A stretch of DNA of 56,755 nt from a virus, in the IMG/VR virus record IMGVR_UViG_3300042879_002674, positions 1 to 56,755 of that record; one strand, written 5' to 3'. The position numbers were made by a program, and so were the translations under genes. This document shows positions 44,476 to 50,909 of this stretch, in pieces; the first letter of the stretch is position 1; each line of letters starts with the position of its first letter. The notes under the pieces were generated by a model that worked only from the letters and a program-made list of their open reading frames with translations, was not told the origin of the DNA and did not search any database.

Positions 44476-44508
44476 TGAATATAATATCCATCTATTGGGA
44501 AGCCAAAC
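44476..44508 (-). promoter_or_regulatory. Promoter of the Thr/Leu-like/Met tRNA cluster
   Basis: TTTG (44507-44504), N20, TATATTCAT; mature tRNA-Thr starts 15 nt after the box. Confidence 0.75.
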
Positions 44509-44517
44509 TCTTATTAA

Positions 44518-44545
44518 TAAAAAAAGCCGGGCTTAACCCGGCTTT
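44518..44545 (-). terminator. Intrinsic terminator after the holin-like gene
   Basis: 9-bp stem AAAGCCGGG/CCCGGCTTT with TTAAG loop, followed on the minus strand by a run of seven T. The best rho-independent terminator in the window. Confidence 0.9.
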
Positions 44546-44570
44546 AAACGACTATCTATATTTTTATATA

Positions 44571-44846
44571 TTAGATATTATCTTCACCGGTATCGTTGGT
44601 ATTTTCCGTTTTTTTACGTGGAGAAGAAAACTTATCTAACGTATCAGCTCCCATTCCTATAGCTGTTATAATTAACACAGCGTCAACTAAATTATCAGCT
44701 GGTGCAAAATCAGCGTGAGAAAATGAGTTAATAGTCATGGTTGTACTTAAAAATAAAGCACCAAGTAATGCGATTACTGGTTTAACTGAAGTTGAGCCAC
44801 GTTCATCTTTGAACAAGTCAATGACCCATTGTTTAAAATTCATCAT
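44571..44846 (-). CDS. Holin-like membrane protein (91 aa)
   Basis: A 91-residue protein, MNFKQWVIDLFKDERGSTSV followed by a transmembrane segment (KPVIALLGALFLSTTMTIN) and a second one (LVDAVLIITAIGMGADTL), ending in a charged tail. Size and two TM segments fit class II holins; I have no endolysin neighbour to support it. It is unusual among its early-type neighbours in having a late core upstream (44872-44879), which fits late timing of lysis. The next Met gives a start one codon later. Confidence 0.65.
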   Translation of the reverse strand: MMNFKQWVIDLFKDERGSTSVKPVIALLGALFLSTTMTINSFSHADFAPADNLVDAVLIITAIGMGADTLDKFSSPRKKTENTNDTGEDNI

Positions 44847-44871
44847 AATTATGTGTGTTTAAGTGTTTATT

Positions 44872-44879
44872 ATAAATAC
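44872..44879 (-). promoter_or_regulatory. Late-promoter core before the holin-like gene
   Basis: Coding strand GTATTTATAATAAAC, 25 nt before the start at 44846. Confidence 0.55.
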
Positions 44880-44883
44880 AACA

Positions 44884-44909
44884 GAGAAAGGAGCTTTCGC
44901 TCCCTTCTC
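44884..44909 (-). terminator. Hairpin terminator after the DUF932 gene
   Basis: 11-bp stem GAGAAGGGAGC/GCTCCTTTCTC with GAAA tetraloop (minus strand), 20 bp after the stop at 44930. Confidence 0.75.
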
Positions 44910-44929
44910 AATAATCAATCCCTAATTGA

Positions 44930-45733
44930 TTAAGCAGCAAACTCAGCTGCTAACTCATACAACTTAGCATTCAAATCTAAGTCTTGTCTGAAGTTCTTAA
45001 TCTTACGAGCTTTTCTAACTTTAGCTCCTGATTGATACTCAAACATACCTTGAGTGATCTTTTCTTGAATCACATTAAACACACTCCACAAATCAGTACC
45101 ACGATCTTCAGGTCTAGTAGCTGTAGTTAAGGCATTATAGTCAATTGCAATGTTTTGTGCTTGTTCCTCACCAAAACGTACTTGAACCGCTTTACGAGCA
45201 AACTCTAAAATCTGTTCTTGAGCTAGTTGTGTTTGTTTGAAACGATTCATTGACTCAACTGCTAACGGTAACGCTCCTACCATTGTATTAATAACAGTTT
45301 GTAACTCATTGAAATCGTACCCGTAGTGGCGAATCTTCATATTTTCAAACTCTTGAGTTGAAATTACTAATCCATTCTCACAAACCAATCGAAACAACCC
45401 AGCTGTAAATGTGAACGCATTTTTACCATCATGACTATTAGTTAATAGAATTTGTGGAAACACATTATCACCATCAGCACCCTCAATGAATAAATCATTG
45501 TTACGGAACACTACTAAGTGTTTTTGGAAACCTTCACCTTTACGGGCACGTACTTGTTTAGCATCTACTACACCCCATCCTAGTTCTTCCATATCATCAA
45601 TGATCTGTTTGGTTGAAATGTGTGAGTACTTTTGACTAGTACCTGGAGCACTTGTAGTTGTGAAAATTGAACTTGCTTTTTCTCTAATTTCAGAAGCAGT
45701 TAAAAACTGGTTGTTGTTTAAATCTAGTGGCAT
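44930..45733 (-). CDS. DUF932 (phage/plasmid-like) protein (267 aa)
   Basis: A 267-residue protein of the DUF932/TIGR03299 type: THKQI-like N-terminus, then HLVVFRNNDLFI, LLTNSHDGKNAFTFTAGLFR (residues ~98-117) and CENGLVIS, characteristic of the family. Exact role unknown; often carried by phages and plasmids. It follows the AT-hook gene by 22 bp with the leader AATAAAGGTT before ATG, so it is likely co-transcribed from the promoter at 46080. Confidence 0.85.
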   Translation of the reverse strand: MPLDLNNNQFLTASEIREKASSIFTTTSAPGTSQKYSHISTKQIIDDMEELGWGVVDAKQVRARKGEGFQKHLVVFRNNDLFIEGADGDNVFPQILLTNSHDGKNAFTFTAGLFRLVCENGLVISTQEFENMKIRHYGYDFNELQTVINTMVGALPLAVESMNRFKQTQLAQEQILEFARKAVQVRFGEEQAQNIAIDYNALTTATRPEDRGTDLWSVFNVIQEKITQGMFEYQSGAKVRKARKIKNFRQDLDLNAKLYELAAEFAA

Positions 45734-45755
45734 AACCTTTATTTTTTATTTTTAT

Positions 45756-46052
45756 TTATAATTCTTGAATTAATGAACACATACGACCAATTGTGTTTCT
45801 ATATTTTTCTCTATAATCCATTCTCCATGGATCCTTATCTATATCTTGAGCTAAAAGAATTGCCTGGTTTGCATATATTTTTAACTTCTCAGATGTTGAA
45901 CCTTCAAATTCACCTTCTAAGGCATCAATTGTAGGTACAATAAATATCTTTTGAACTGCTTTACGGCCTCTTTTTCTAGGTTCAGCTGTGCTTACTTCTA
46001 ATTTAACTTCTTGTTTCTTTGTCCCGGGTGGGCGACCTCTTCTTTTTTCCAT
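45756..46052 (-). CDS. Small AT-hook protein (98 aa)
   Basis: Two AT-hook-like cores, KRRGRPPG at the N-terminus and RKRGRK near residue 27, then a helical C-terminus. AT-hooks bind the minor groove of AT-rich DNA, suitable to this genome. Early promoter upstream and the leader AATAAAGGTT before ATG. First gene of a two-gene unit with DUF932. Confidence 0.75.
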   Translation of the reverse strand: MEKRRGRPPGTKKQEVKLEVSTAEPRKRGRKAVQKIFIVPTIDALEGEFEGSTSEKLKIYANQAILLAQDIDKDPWRMDYREKYRNTIGRMCSLIQEL

Positions 46053-46079
46053 AACCTTTATTTGTGTTTTTAATTATAC

Positions 46080-46113
46080 CTAAATATAACATCCTTATCC
46101 TGGTGAGCCAAAC
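46080..46113 (-). promoter_or_regulatory. Early promoter for the AT-hook/DUF932 unit
   Basis: TTTG (46112-46109), N20, TATATTTAG, then GTATAATTAAAAA. Confidence 0.8.
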
Positions 46114-46115
46114 TC

Positions 46116-46286
46116 TTAACCGAAAATGATTGTCAAAGCGATATAAAACGCAAAATTAACAGTTACATTACCTAAGAAACTAACTAATTCCTGTTTAGTT
46201 GTTGGTTTTACCTCAGCCTTTTTATTCGCGATTACTCGAGCGATTACTGCTCCCAAAATCAAAATTGCAATTACTGTTGTGTTCAT
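46116..46286 (-). CDS. Small two-TM membrane protein (56 aa)
   Basis: A 56-residue protein with two hydrophobic segments, TVIAILILGAVIARVIA and FLGNVTVNFAFYIALTIIF, separated by a Lys-rich link. Own early promoter upstream. Not recognised. Confidence 0.7.
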   Translation of the reverse strand: MNTTVIAILILGAVIARVIANKKAEVKPTTKQELVSFLGNVTVNFAFYIALTIIFG

Positions 46287-46311
46287 AGTCGTTATTATTA
46301 ATTATTATATA

Positions 46312-46345
46312 TTAAATATAACATCCACTCACCAGGAAGCCAAAC
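46312..46345 (-). promoter_or_regulatory. Early promoter for the 56-aa membrane protein
   Basis: TTTG (46344-46341), N20, TATATTTAAT. Confidence 0.8.
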
Positions 46346-46396
46346 ATTCACCCGGAAAGGTTACGAGAAGATACTAGAACGTTGAAAATTAATGGA

Positions 46397-47359
46397 TTAG
46401 ACGATTTCTAGAGTAACATCGTCACCTATCTCACGAATCACTGCTAAAGCGTCCTGAGTCGCTACTACTATAGTTGAGTAGTTATCATCATCATTTAACC
46501 CAACTACTTGTACTAAACCAGCGTCTTCAATTACTTCCTCAATTGAACCAACTTGATCAACAATTTCATCTAATTGAGCTACTTTAAGATTTGTAGTTCT
46601 CATTTCATATATACCATAATCTCCTTTAGATAGAGATAAACCTGATAATGCTTGTTTAATGTCGAGTAATACTTGAGGCGGTTCAGTAGATAGTATTAAG
46701 TGATCTACTCCTATACCTTCCATTAAACTAGCATCACTTATATCTTCAGGTGTGAATGGGACAATAATTCCACCTACTTCACCTCCAATGAAATTACCTT
46801 GTTTTAATCCTATAGGAGCTAACTTACTAATCCACAACTTCCAGCTACCAGGATATAAGATGTTATCTGAGAAAATTGTCTTATATGCTTCTAATAACAT
46901 AGTATACATCTTAACACCTAGTCCTTTGCCGCGGTACTTTGGGCTAACATACGTTAAATGTATCTCTGCGCCCGGTATGCGATATGGCTTAGTACGCCCG
47001 GAATTCGCATTAATATATATTTTTTCTACCTCTACTTGTCCTATAACATAATCATCTAAAGTAGTACCTTTAGTATTTACTAAATATAAAGTACCACGAT
47101 AAGTTGAAGGTACTATAAACTCATAATCACCATCAGATATAAGAGTTGTTTTCTTAAGTATCTTAGGGTTGAATGTAGCACCAGGCTTCAGATCAAAGTC
47201 CTCAGAGTTAAACTTACCTCTACTTACAGTAAAAAATTCATCTTCAGGTATTTGAAAGTCTTCTAAAAATGCTATTAATACCTGTTCTAGAGTGATATTA
47301 TCATCTAAGTCTCCACTACGTAGGTCTAATTCTTTAAGTAAGTCGGTGAGTTTTATCAT
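46397..47359 (-). CDS. GNAT N-acetyltransferase with MIKLTDLLKE leader (320 aa)
   Basis: I start at 47359 (MIKLTDLLKE); ATG two codons earlier is possible. The GNAT acetyl-CoA motif is IHLTYVSPKYRGKGLGVKMY (residues ~145-165, RGKGLG). The leader is identical over ten residues to that of the P-loop kinase 26 kb away, although the codons differ. The last ~110 residues form an extra alpha/beta domain. Unlike its early neighbours it has a late core (47364-47371). The best single piece of evidence for a modular packaging signal. Acceptor substrate unknown. Confidence 0.8.
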   Translation of the reverse strand: MIKLTDLLKELDLRSGDLDDNITLEQVLIAFLEDFQIPEDEFFTVSRGKFNSEDFDLKPGATFNPKILKKTTLISDGDYEFIVPSTYRGTLYLVNTKGTTLDDYVIGQVEVEKIYINANSGRTKPYRIPGAEIHLTYVSPKYRGKGLGVKMYTMLLEAYKTIFSDNILYPGSWKLWISKLAPIGLKQGNFIGGEVGGIIVPFTPEDISDASLMEGIGVDHLILSTEPPQVLLDIKQALSGLSLSKGDYGIYEMRTTNLKVAQLDEIVDQVGSIEEVIEDAGLVQVVGLNDDDNYSTIVVATQDALAVIREIGDDVTLEIV

Positions 47360-47363
47360 GGTC

Positions 47364-47371
47364 ATAAATAT
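47364..47371 (-). promoter_or_regulatory. Late-promoter core before the GNAT gene
   Basis: Coding strand ATATTTATGACC directly at the start codon(s), implying a leaderless or near-leaderless mRNA. Confidence 0.5.
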
Positions 47372-47386
47372 TAAAAAAGTAAGAGA

Positions 47387-47402
47387 GGTCCATGCGTGGA
47401 CC
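47387..47402 (-). terminator. Hairpin upstream of the GNAT gene
   Basis: Stem GGTCCA/TGGACC with 4-nt loop, then TCTCTTACTTTTTT on the minus strand; ends the 47437-48708 transcript. Confidence 0.75.
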
Positions 47403-47436
47403 CCATCTTATTGCATCTTAATACGTATATACGTAT

Positions 47437-47607
47437 CTACAAACAAGTAATAATAAAATCACCAATAGCGTATAGGAGAGACAGCGATGACCATCCTAAA
47501 AAGAACCATGATGTTTTATACCAAAATTTCTTTGGTTCATCTTTATATAAGTAAAGATTGAGGGCATGTAGACCAGTTAATAAGGCCCATCCAATAATTG
47601 ATACCAT
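47437..47607 (-). CDS. Small two-TM membrane protein (56 aa)
   Basis: MVSIIGWALLTGLHALNLYL forms a first hydrophobic segment and WFFLGWSSLSLLYAIGDFII a second, with a Lys-rich loop between. The ATG is 1 bp past the stop of the 80-aa gene. Not recognised. Confidence 0.65.
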   Translation of the reverse strand: MVSIIGWALLTGLHALNLYLYKDEPKKFWYKTSWFFLGWSSLSLLYAIGDFIITCL

Positions 47608-47608
47608 A

Positions 47609-47851
47609 TTATTCTATTGTTAAGTTATCTTCTTGTAGCATTTCTCTAATAACGTCTCTTAGACGGTAACATACATCCATTTCTTCAGGTGTTGCTTGAC
47701 CATTACCTTGTAGTGCGCTTCCGTACTTGTGGACGCTACGTAGTTTTTGATCTAGTTCCCAAAGTAAACTTCTATACTTGTATCCGTATAATGCAGAGTG
47801 TATTCCTTCTGCTTCCTCAACGAGGTCAAATTCTATTGTTAATTTTGCCAT
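47609..47851 (-). CDS. Small conserved phage protein (80 aa)
   Basis: An 80-residue protein with FDLVEEAEGIHSALYGYKYR and LLWELDQKLRSVHKYG, a pattern that recurs in short proteins of many phages; no function is assigned. It follows the oversized tRNA-like gene by 15 bp and is likely on the same transcript. Confidence 0.75.
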   Translation of the reverse strand: MAKLTIEFDLVEEAEGIHSALYGYKYRSLLWELDQKLRSVHKYGSALQGNGQATPEEMDVCYRLRDVIREMLQEDNLTIE

Positions 47852-47866
47852 AATTTTAAAATTTAG

Positions 47867-47972
47867 TAGTCAGGACAGGAATCGAACCTGCTTCAGCTTT
47901 ATCATTCTGAGTGCCATTAGCTGTTAGTCTCAACCCTGGAAGGTGCTGCGCTTTCCAAAACGCCACCTGACT
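47867..47972 (-). tRNA. Oversized tRNA-Leu-like gene (CAG anticodon, 106 nt)
   Basis: Acceptor AGTCAGG/CCTGACT and T-arm GCAGG-TTCGATT-CCTGT are intact. Between T8-G9 and the conserved GGTTGAGAC of the D-loop lies an extra hairpin TGGAA(AG)...(CC)TTCCA. The anticodon loop CTCAGAA (CAG) is closed by TGGCA/TGATA with one mismatch, extended by AGCT/AGCT, so the anticodon stem is nearly doubled. Confidence 0.6.
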
Positions 47973-48072
47973 ATATACCTTTTTAAACGACGTCGAGAAG
48001 GCTAACTCTATCTCCTATACGATGAGAACAGTTACTTTGAGCATTGTCAAGAGGCTTACTGTGTTTTACGAT
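47973..48072. other. Transcribed spacer without a visible gene
   Basis: About 100 nt between the tRNA-like gene and the hairpin at 48073. I see no ORF over 20 codons with a plausible start and no tRNA fold. Confidence 0.4.
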
Positions 48073-48088
48073 CCCCTCGCGAGCGGGG
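48073..48088 (-). terminator. GC hairpin immediately after the 86-aa gene
   Basis: CCCC/GGGG stem around TCGCGA, adjacent to the stop at 48089. No U-tract on the minus side, so it may be a processing site ahead of the tRNA-like gene rather than a terminator. Confidence 0.4.
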
Positions 48089-48349
48089 CTAATTTTTTTC
48101 TATATGATTATATACTAATTTCATTACCCAAGCATCTACAAACTCATACATACCACATATGTTACGTGCTTCTTCTTCGGTATCATAATAAATTATACTA
48201 CCGTTTTCATCCTTCATGTAACCCATGTTTCTGAGATCTATGATTACGTATTTGCCTTCCATTAAATTTAAAACTTCATTTGGTTCAATACCAAATTTAG
48301 CATTTGGGTTATCATAATTGAAATAATGGATATTTTTTTGATCTTCCAT
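48089..48349 (-). CDS. Small acidic hypothetical protein (86 aa)
   Basis: An 86-residue acidic alpha/beta protein (KYVIIDLRNMGYMKDENGS; EEEARNICGMYEFVDAWVMK). Follows the 31-aa membrane gene by 4 bp. Unrecognised. Confidence 0.65.
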   Translation of the reverse strand: MEDQKNIHYFNYDNPNAKFGIEPNEVLNLMEGKYVIIDLRNMGYMKDENGSIIYYDTEEEARNICGMYEFVDAWVMKLVYNHIEKN

Positions 48350-48353
48350 ATTT

Positions 48354-48449
48354 TTAAATTATTCCTCTTTGGACTAAATCGAGTACTATTATACCAACTA
48401 TTCCACCTATAAAAAATCCTATTAAAAAACTCTTTTCGTATTTTTCCAT
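48354..48449 (-). CDS. 31-aa single-TM peptide
   Basis: MEKYEKSFLIGFFIGGIVGI continuing into IVLDLVQRG: one membrane segment with Gly-xxx-Gly spacing and a basic tail. It fits exactly between two genes, 1 bp after the upstream stop, which supports a real gene. Confidence 0.6.
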   Translation of the reverse strand: MEKYEKSFLIGFFIGGIVGIIVLDLVQRGII

Positions 48450-48450
48450 A

Positions 48451-48708
48451 TTAGAATCGTGCTAAAGGATCTGAAGTGATGATACCACCATCTTTTTCAC
48501 CTCGTGAAGTTAACATTTGTTCCTGTGGTATTACTTCCACTATAACGCCGTTAGCAGTGAATTTACCACCCTGTTTTAGCAACTTCGTGAACAGCGTTGC
48601 ATGCTTAGGTTCCCACGTTTTACTCGCTTCTACTACCACTGCTTTGTCTACTACCTTACCATCGAATTTAATAGTAATACCTTTTCTAATTGCTCTTGAT
48701 GAAATCAT
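48451..48708 (-). CDS. Small basic beta protein (85 aa)
   Basis: An 85-residue protein (KGITIKFDGKVVDKAVVVEA ... GGKFTANGVIVEVI) with a compact beta pattern and Lys-rich surface. First gene of the 48708-47437 transcript, own early promoter; the AATAAAGGTT leader precedes ACACATATG. Not recognised. Confidence 0.7.
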   Translation of the reverse strand: MISSRAIRKGITIKFDGKVVDKAVVVEASKTWEPKHATLFTKLLKQGGKFTANGVIVEVIPQEQMLTSRGEKDGGIITSDPLARF

Positions 48709-48735
48709 ATGTGTAACCTTTATTTTTTATTATAT

Positions 48736-48769
48736 CTAAATATACGTATATACTTCCCGATAGCCAAAC
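48736..48769 (-). promoter_or_regulatory. Early promoter for the 48.7-47.4 kb unit
   Basis: TTTG (48768-48765), N20, TATATTTAG. Drives three small genes, the tRNA-like gene and two more small genes. Confidence 0.8.
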
Positions 48770-48779
48770 TTTTTGTTAA

Positions 48780-49020
48780 AGGAGTTTTTTCATTTCTTGC
48801 GATTTTTGGTCAAAGGGGTTAGTTCGGAATTTGGGGTGTGGTTGTGGGTAATATATATATGTATATACAAATCGGGGCGGGAAGATCGTTTACGATCTGA
48901 AGGTTGATCCATTCCCAGGGTTTTCAGGTATACCGGGTATATGGATATCAACGCGCATGGTAGCGCTTACGTCGTACTGTATATGTACATACCGTGTACA
49001 CGCGCACTCCCGCGACACAG
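48780..49020. other. GC-richer noncoding segment with inverted repeats
   Basis: About 240 nt with no convincing gene on either strand and a base composition unlike the flanks. It has AGATCGT/ACGATCT at 48883-48898, GGTATACC at 48927-48934, an alternating AT run near 48850-48868 and several Gs in short runs. It follows the last gene of the 49.0-50.0 kb operon. A terminator region, regulatory RNA or replication/packaging site are all open. Confidence 0.4.
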
Positions 49021-49025
49021 GAGGA

Positions 49026-49187
49026 TCAAGCGTGGTCAGAAATGTAAACCACCTCTTCACTGGTCAGTGACACCGAAATTTGCTCGGCGATTGTCTCCAC
49101 CAGACTAGGTGACAGTTCACCATGTGGCACTTGCTGGCGATGTACTTCCATCATCACTAGTGCGGCGTTGTAGCTCATTGTTGTCAT
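49026..49187 (-). CDS. Small hypothetical protein (53 aa)
   Basis: MTTMSYNAALVMMEVHRQQV opening, 53 residues, helical. Its ATG overlaps the upstream stop as TAATG, which supports translation by coupling. Codon use and GC are higher than in the virion genes. Confidence 0.6.
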   Translation of the reverse strand: MTTMSYNAALVMMEVHRQQVPHGELSPSLVETIAEQISVSLTSEEVVYISDHA

Positions 49188-49369
49188 TATAGTCGTTGGA
49201 GTTTTAATTGGACGAATTCGTTACACATGTCTGCTGTACCTACCATTCTACAAACACCATTCCAGTCTAGTACTTCGTATGCTGGTGCACTTGATGGGCA
49301 GTTGGAATAATTGTCTTCGGGGAACTGGCCCATTGTCTTACCAGTGGATTTGATTTGAAATCGTTTCAT
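49187..49369 (-). CDS. Small Cys-containing protein (60 aa)
   Basis: A 60-residue protein with NCPSSAP, GVCRM and ADMCNE: three Cys that could bind metal. Located between the 45-aa and 53-aa genes of one operon. Unrecognised. Confidence 0.6.
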   Translation of the reverse strand: MKRFQIKSTGKTMGQFPEDNYSNCPSSAPAYEVLDWNGVCRMVGTADMCNEFVQLKLQRL

Positions 49370-49384
49370 GTCTGTATGTTTTTA

Positions 49385-49522
49385 TTATATATAAAATTGG
49401 ATTATTAAAAATGGGATGTCTAATGAGATGTATCTACGTTTTGGTACAACCGAGGTGCCCCAGGTGATCATTAAACCGATTTGGTTGTGAATCATTATTC
49501 TCATTCGCTTATATTCTATCAT
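49385..49522 (-). CDS. Small basic protein (45 aa)
   Basis: MIEYKRMRIMIHNQIGLMIT continues to a hydrophobic C-terminus (FLIIQFYI), 45 residues. Start overlaps the stop of the 69-aa gene as ATGA. The overlap is the main support. Confidence 0.5.
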   Translation of the reverse strand: MIEYKRMRIMIHNQIGLMITWGTSVVPKRRYISLDIPFLIIQFYI

Positions 49523-49728
49523 GGTATGTCTACTTTTTCGATCCACACTTCATCACTTTCACCTACATAGTACATGCAGATCCCTTTGTACATGTATTGG
49601 GTTGTTCCTTTCAAGTACTCAACTATGTTATCATCCATGTAGTGAGCGTCTAACTCTATCACCTCGTCCTCCTCCATGTTTGAGAAACGATCTAAATTGG
49701 TCTCGATGTATTGAATTAATCTGTTCAT
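49519..49728 (-). CDS. Small acidic protein (69 aa)
   Basis: A 69-residue, Asp/Glu/Tyr-rich protein (EEDEVIELDAHYMDDNIVEY; CMYYVGESDEVWIEKVD). Highly acidic, which is compatible with DNA mimicry, but I have no positive evidence for it. Confidence 0.65.
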   Translation of the reverse strand: MNRLIQYIETNLDRFSNMEEDEVIELDAHYMDDNIVEYLKGTTQYMYKGICMYYVGESDEVWIEKVDIP

Positions 49729-49741
49729 ACCTGGTTTTTAA

Positions 49742-49990
49742 TTAGTGTTTAATTTCGTAACTGAATAAATAACCACAGTCGTCATCGTACATGTCTATCT
49801 CAGCTGCTACCAGACCTGATAATTGAGACATTACATCTTCGTTTAGGCGTTGCCAGTAACCGATTCTTAAATGGCGTTCAGTGCCTCGGAATTGGATTTC
49901 ATCTTGCTTAATACCGTTGTTAGTTAAGATGTTCTCGATTGTTCTTTCAATTGTTGTTTGCGGTGCTTCGCTTTCTGATCTAAATTTCAT
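49742..49990 (-). CDS. Small acidic hypothetical protein (82 aa)
   Basis: Start set at 49990 (MKFRSESEAP); an apparent upstream extension is merely the translated promoter. The alpha/beta pattern includes IENILTNNGIKQDEIQFRGT and a C-terminal DMYDDDCGYLFSYEI. First gene of the 50.0-49.0 kb operon. Confidence 0.7.
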   Translation of the reverse strand: MKFRSESEAPQTTIERTIENILTNNGIKQDEIQFRGTERHLRIGYWQRLNEDVMSQLSGLVAAEIDMYDDDCGYLFSYEIKH

Positions 49991-50013
49991 GTTATATCTG
50001 TTTTTAATTATAC

Positions 50014-50047
50014 CTGAATATAACATCACCTGATCGGGAAGCCAAAC
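50014..50047 (-). promoter_or_regulatory. Early promoter for the 50.0-49.0 kb operon
   Basis: TTTG (50046-50043), N20, TATATTCAG, then GTATAATTAAAAACAG. Confidence 0.8.
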
Positions 50048-50052
50048 AAGTG

Positions 50053-50190
50053 TTAACGAAGGGTGTCCACGGCTACCGTATCTGTTACTACGATCGGGAC
50101 TGTCTCACCATATGGACTCACCCAATATATGTCTGTTGTCGTCGGGGAACATCCCGCTAGCACAAGCGCTACTATAAGGATACGTACCAT
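50053..50190 (-). CDS. Small lipoprotein (45 aa)
   Basis: MVRILIVALVLAGCSPTTTD: a signal peptide with lipobox LAGC at residue 14, then ~30 residues of Val/Thr-rich mature peptide. It overlaps the end of the caspase-like gene by 19 bp. A short outer-membrane-attached peptide whose role is unknown. Confidence 0.65.
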   Translation of the reverse strand: MVRILIVALVLAGCSPTTTDIYWVSPYGETVPIVVTDTVAVDTLR

Positions 50191-50720
50191 CTGTCTGAAT
50201 TATATTTGGCGATGTCGTTTGTCTCCGCCAGTAACTGGTACTGCTGTCCGACACTAGCATGGATATCCTCCAGAGCGTCTGACACTAGTAATCGCTCTCC
50301 CAGCAACTGTGCGAACGTATCATTGGATCTGTCTACCGTATCCTGGTCTGTCATTATCTTGAAGTAATTCGCTTCCGCTACCTCACTGATGAACATCCCG
50401 GAGTACATGCCCTTGAGGTTGTAGCGATGGACAAACTGGTCGGCGTTGCACCAGATGAATATGCTGTTGTCCTTATGTGCTAACGCCTCAGCCACTAGCG
50501 CATCCACGATGTACATGCCTGTTCTGAACCCAGATACGTTTAGCAGTCCACCTGGCGTTCCATGGCCTAACATGATCACCTGGTCGTGATCGTCTATCAT
50601 GTCCATGAGCTCTAGGCGGCTGCATCCGGTAGTCACTAGTGTGACGTCTGGTAAGCGATTGTATATCGGCGCTAGGAAGTCTGTAGATGGGTCTGTCGGG
50701 TGTATTACTAGTCGTTTCAT
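50172..50720 (-). CDS. Caspase/CHAT-like protein with H-C dyad (182 aa)
   Basis: Start at 50720 (MKRLVIHPTD), where ATG overlaps the upstream stop as ATGA. Residues 49-58 IMLGHGTPGG and 87-93 FIWCNAD give the His-Gly and Cys motifs of clan CD peptidases (caspase, gingipain, CHAT), with a beta strand before each (QVIMLGHG; SIFIWC) as the fold requires. A GMYSGMF-SEV stretch follows. The gene is GC-richer than the virion genes. It is flanked by a membrane protein and a lipoprotein in one operon. Catalysis is inferred from the dyad only. Confidence 0.8.
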   Translation of the reverse strand: MKRLVIHPTDPSTDFLAPIYNRLPDVTLVTTGCSRLELMDMIDDHDQVIMLGHGTPGGLLNVSGFRTGMYIVDALVAEALAHKDNSIFIWCNADQFVHRYNLKGMYSGMFISEVAEANYFKIMTDQDTVDRSNDTFAQLLGERLLVSDALEDIHASVGQQYQLLAETNDIAKYNSDRWYVSL

Positions 50721-50908
50721 TTGTTTCGGCTTATTAATATTAGTGCCCAATATCCACCTATGGCTATTATAAGCGCTAGCGGTATCCAAAGTGGACTAGT
50801 TACCCACCACCATGACCAATCAATGTTGCCTGTTAATTTAAGTACTAGGAACACTAAGAATAATACCGTTCCAAATCCAATTCCGTTTGATGTGTTTTCG
50901 TTTGCCAT
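50717..50908 (-). CDS. Small two-TM membrane protein (63 aa)
   Basis: VLFLVFLVLKLTGNIDWSWW and SPLWIPLALIIAIGGYWALI are two membrane segments joined by a Trp-rich turn (WSWWWVTSPLWIP). This resembles the small phage proteins known as transmembrane Fragile-X-F-like. The stop overlaps the ATG of the caspase-like gene. Confidence 0.75.
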   Translation of the reverse strand: MANENTSNGIGFGTVLFLVFLVLKLTGNIDWSWWWVTSPLWIPLALIIAIGGYWALILISRNK

Positions 50909-50909
50909 T

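Noticed and set aside
48890-48965. 22-codon minus-strand reading frame (MRVDIHIPG...)
   Set aside because: Very short, no coupling to a neighbour and overlaps the inverted repeats; no independent support.
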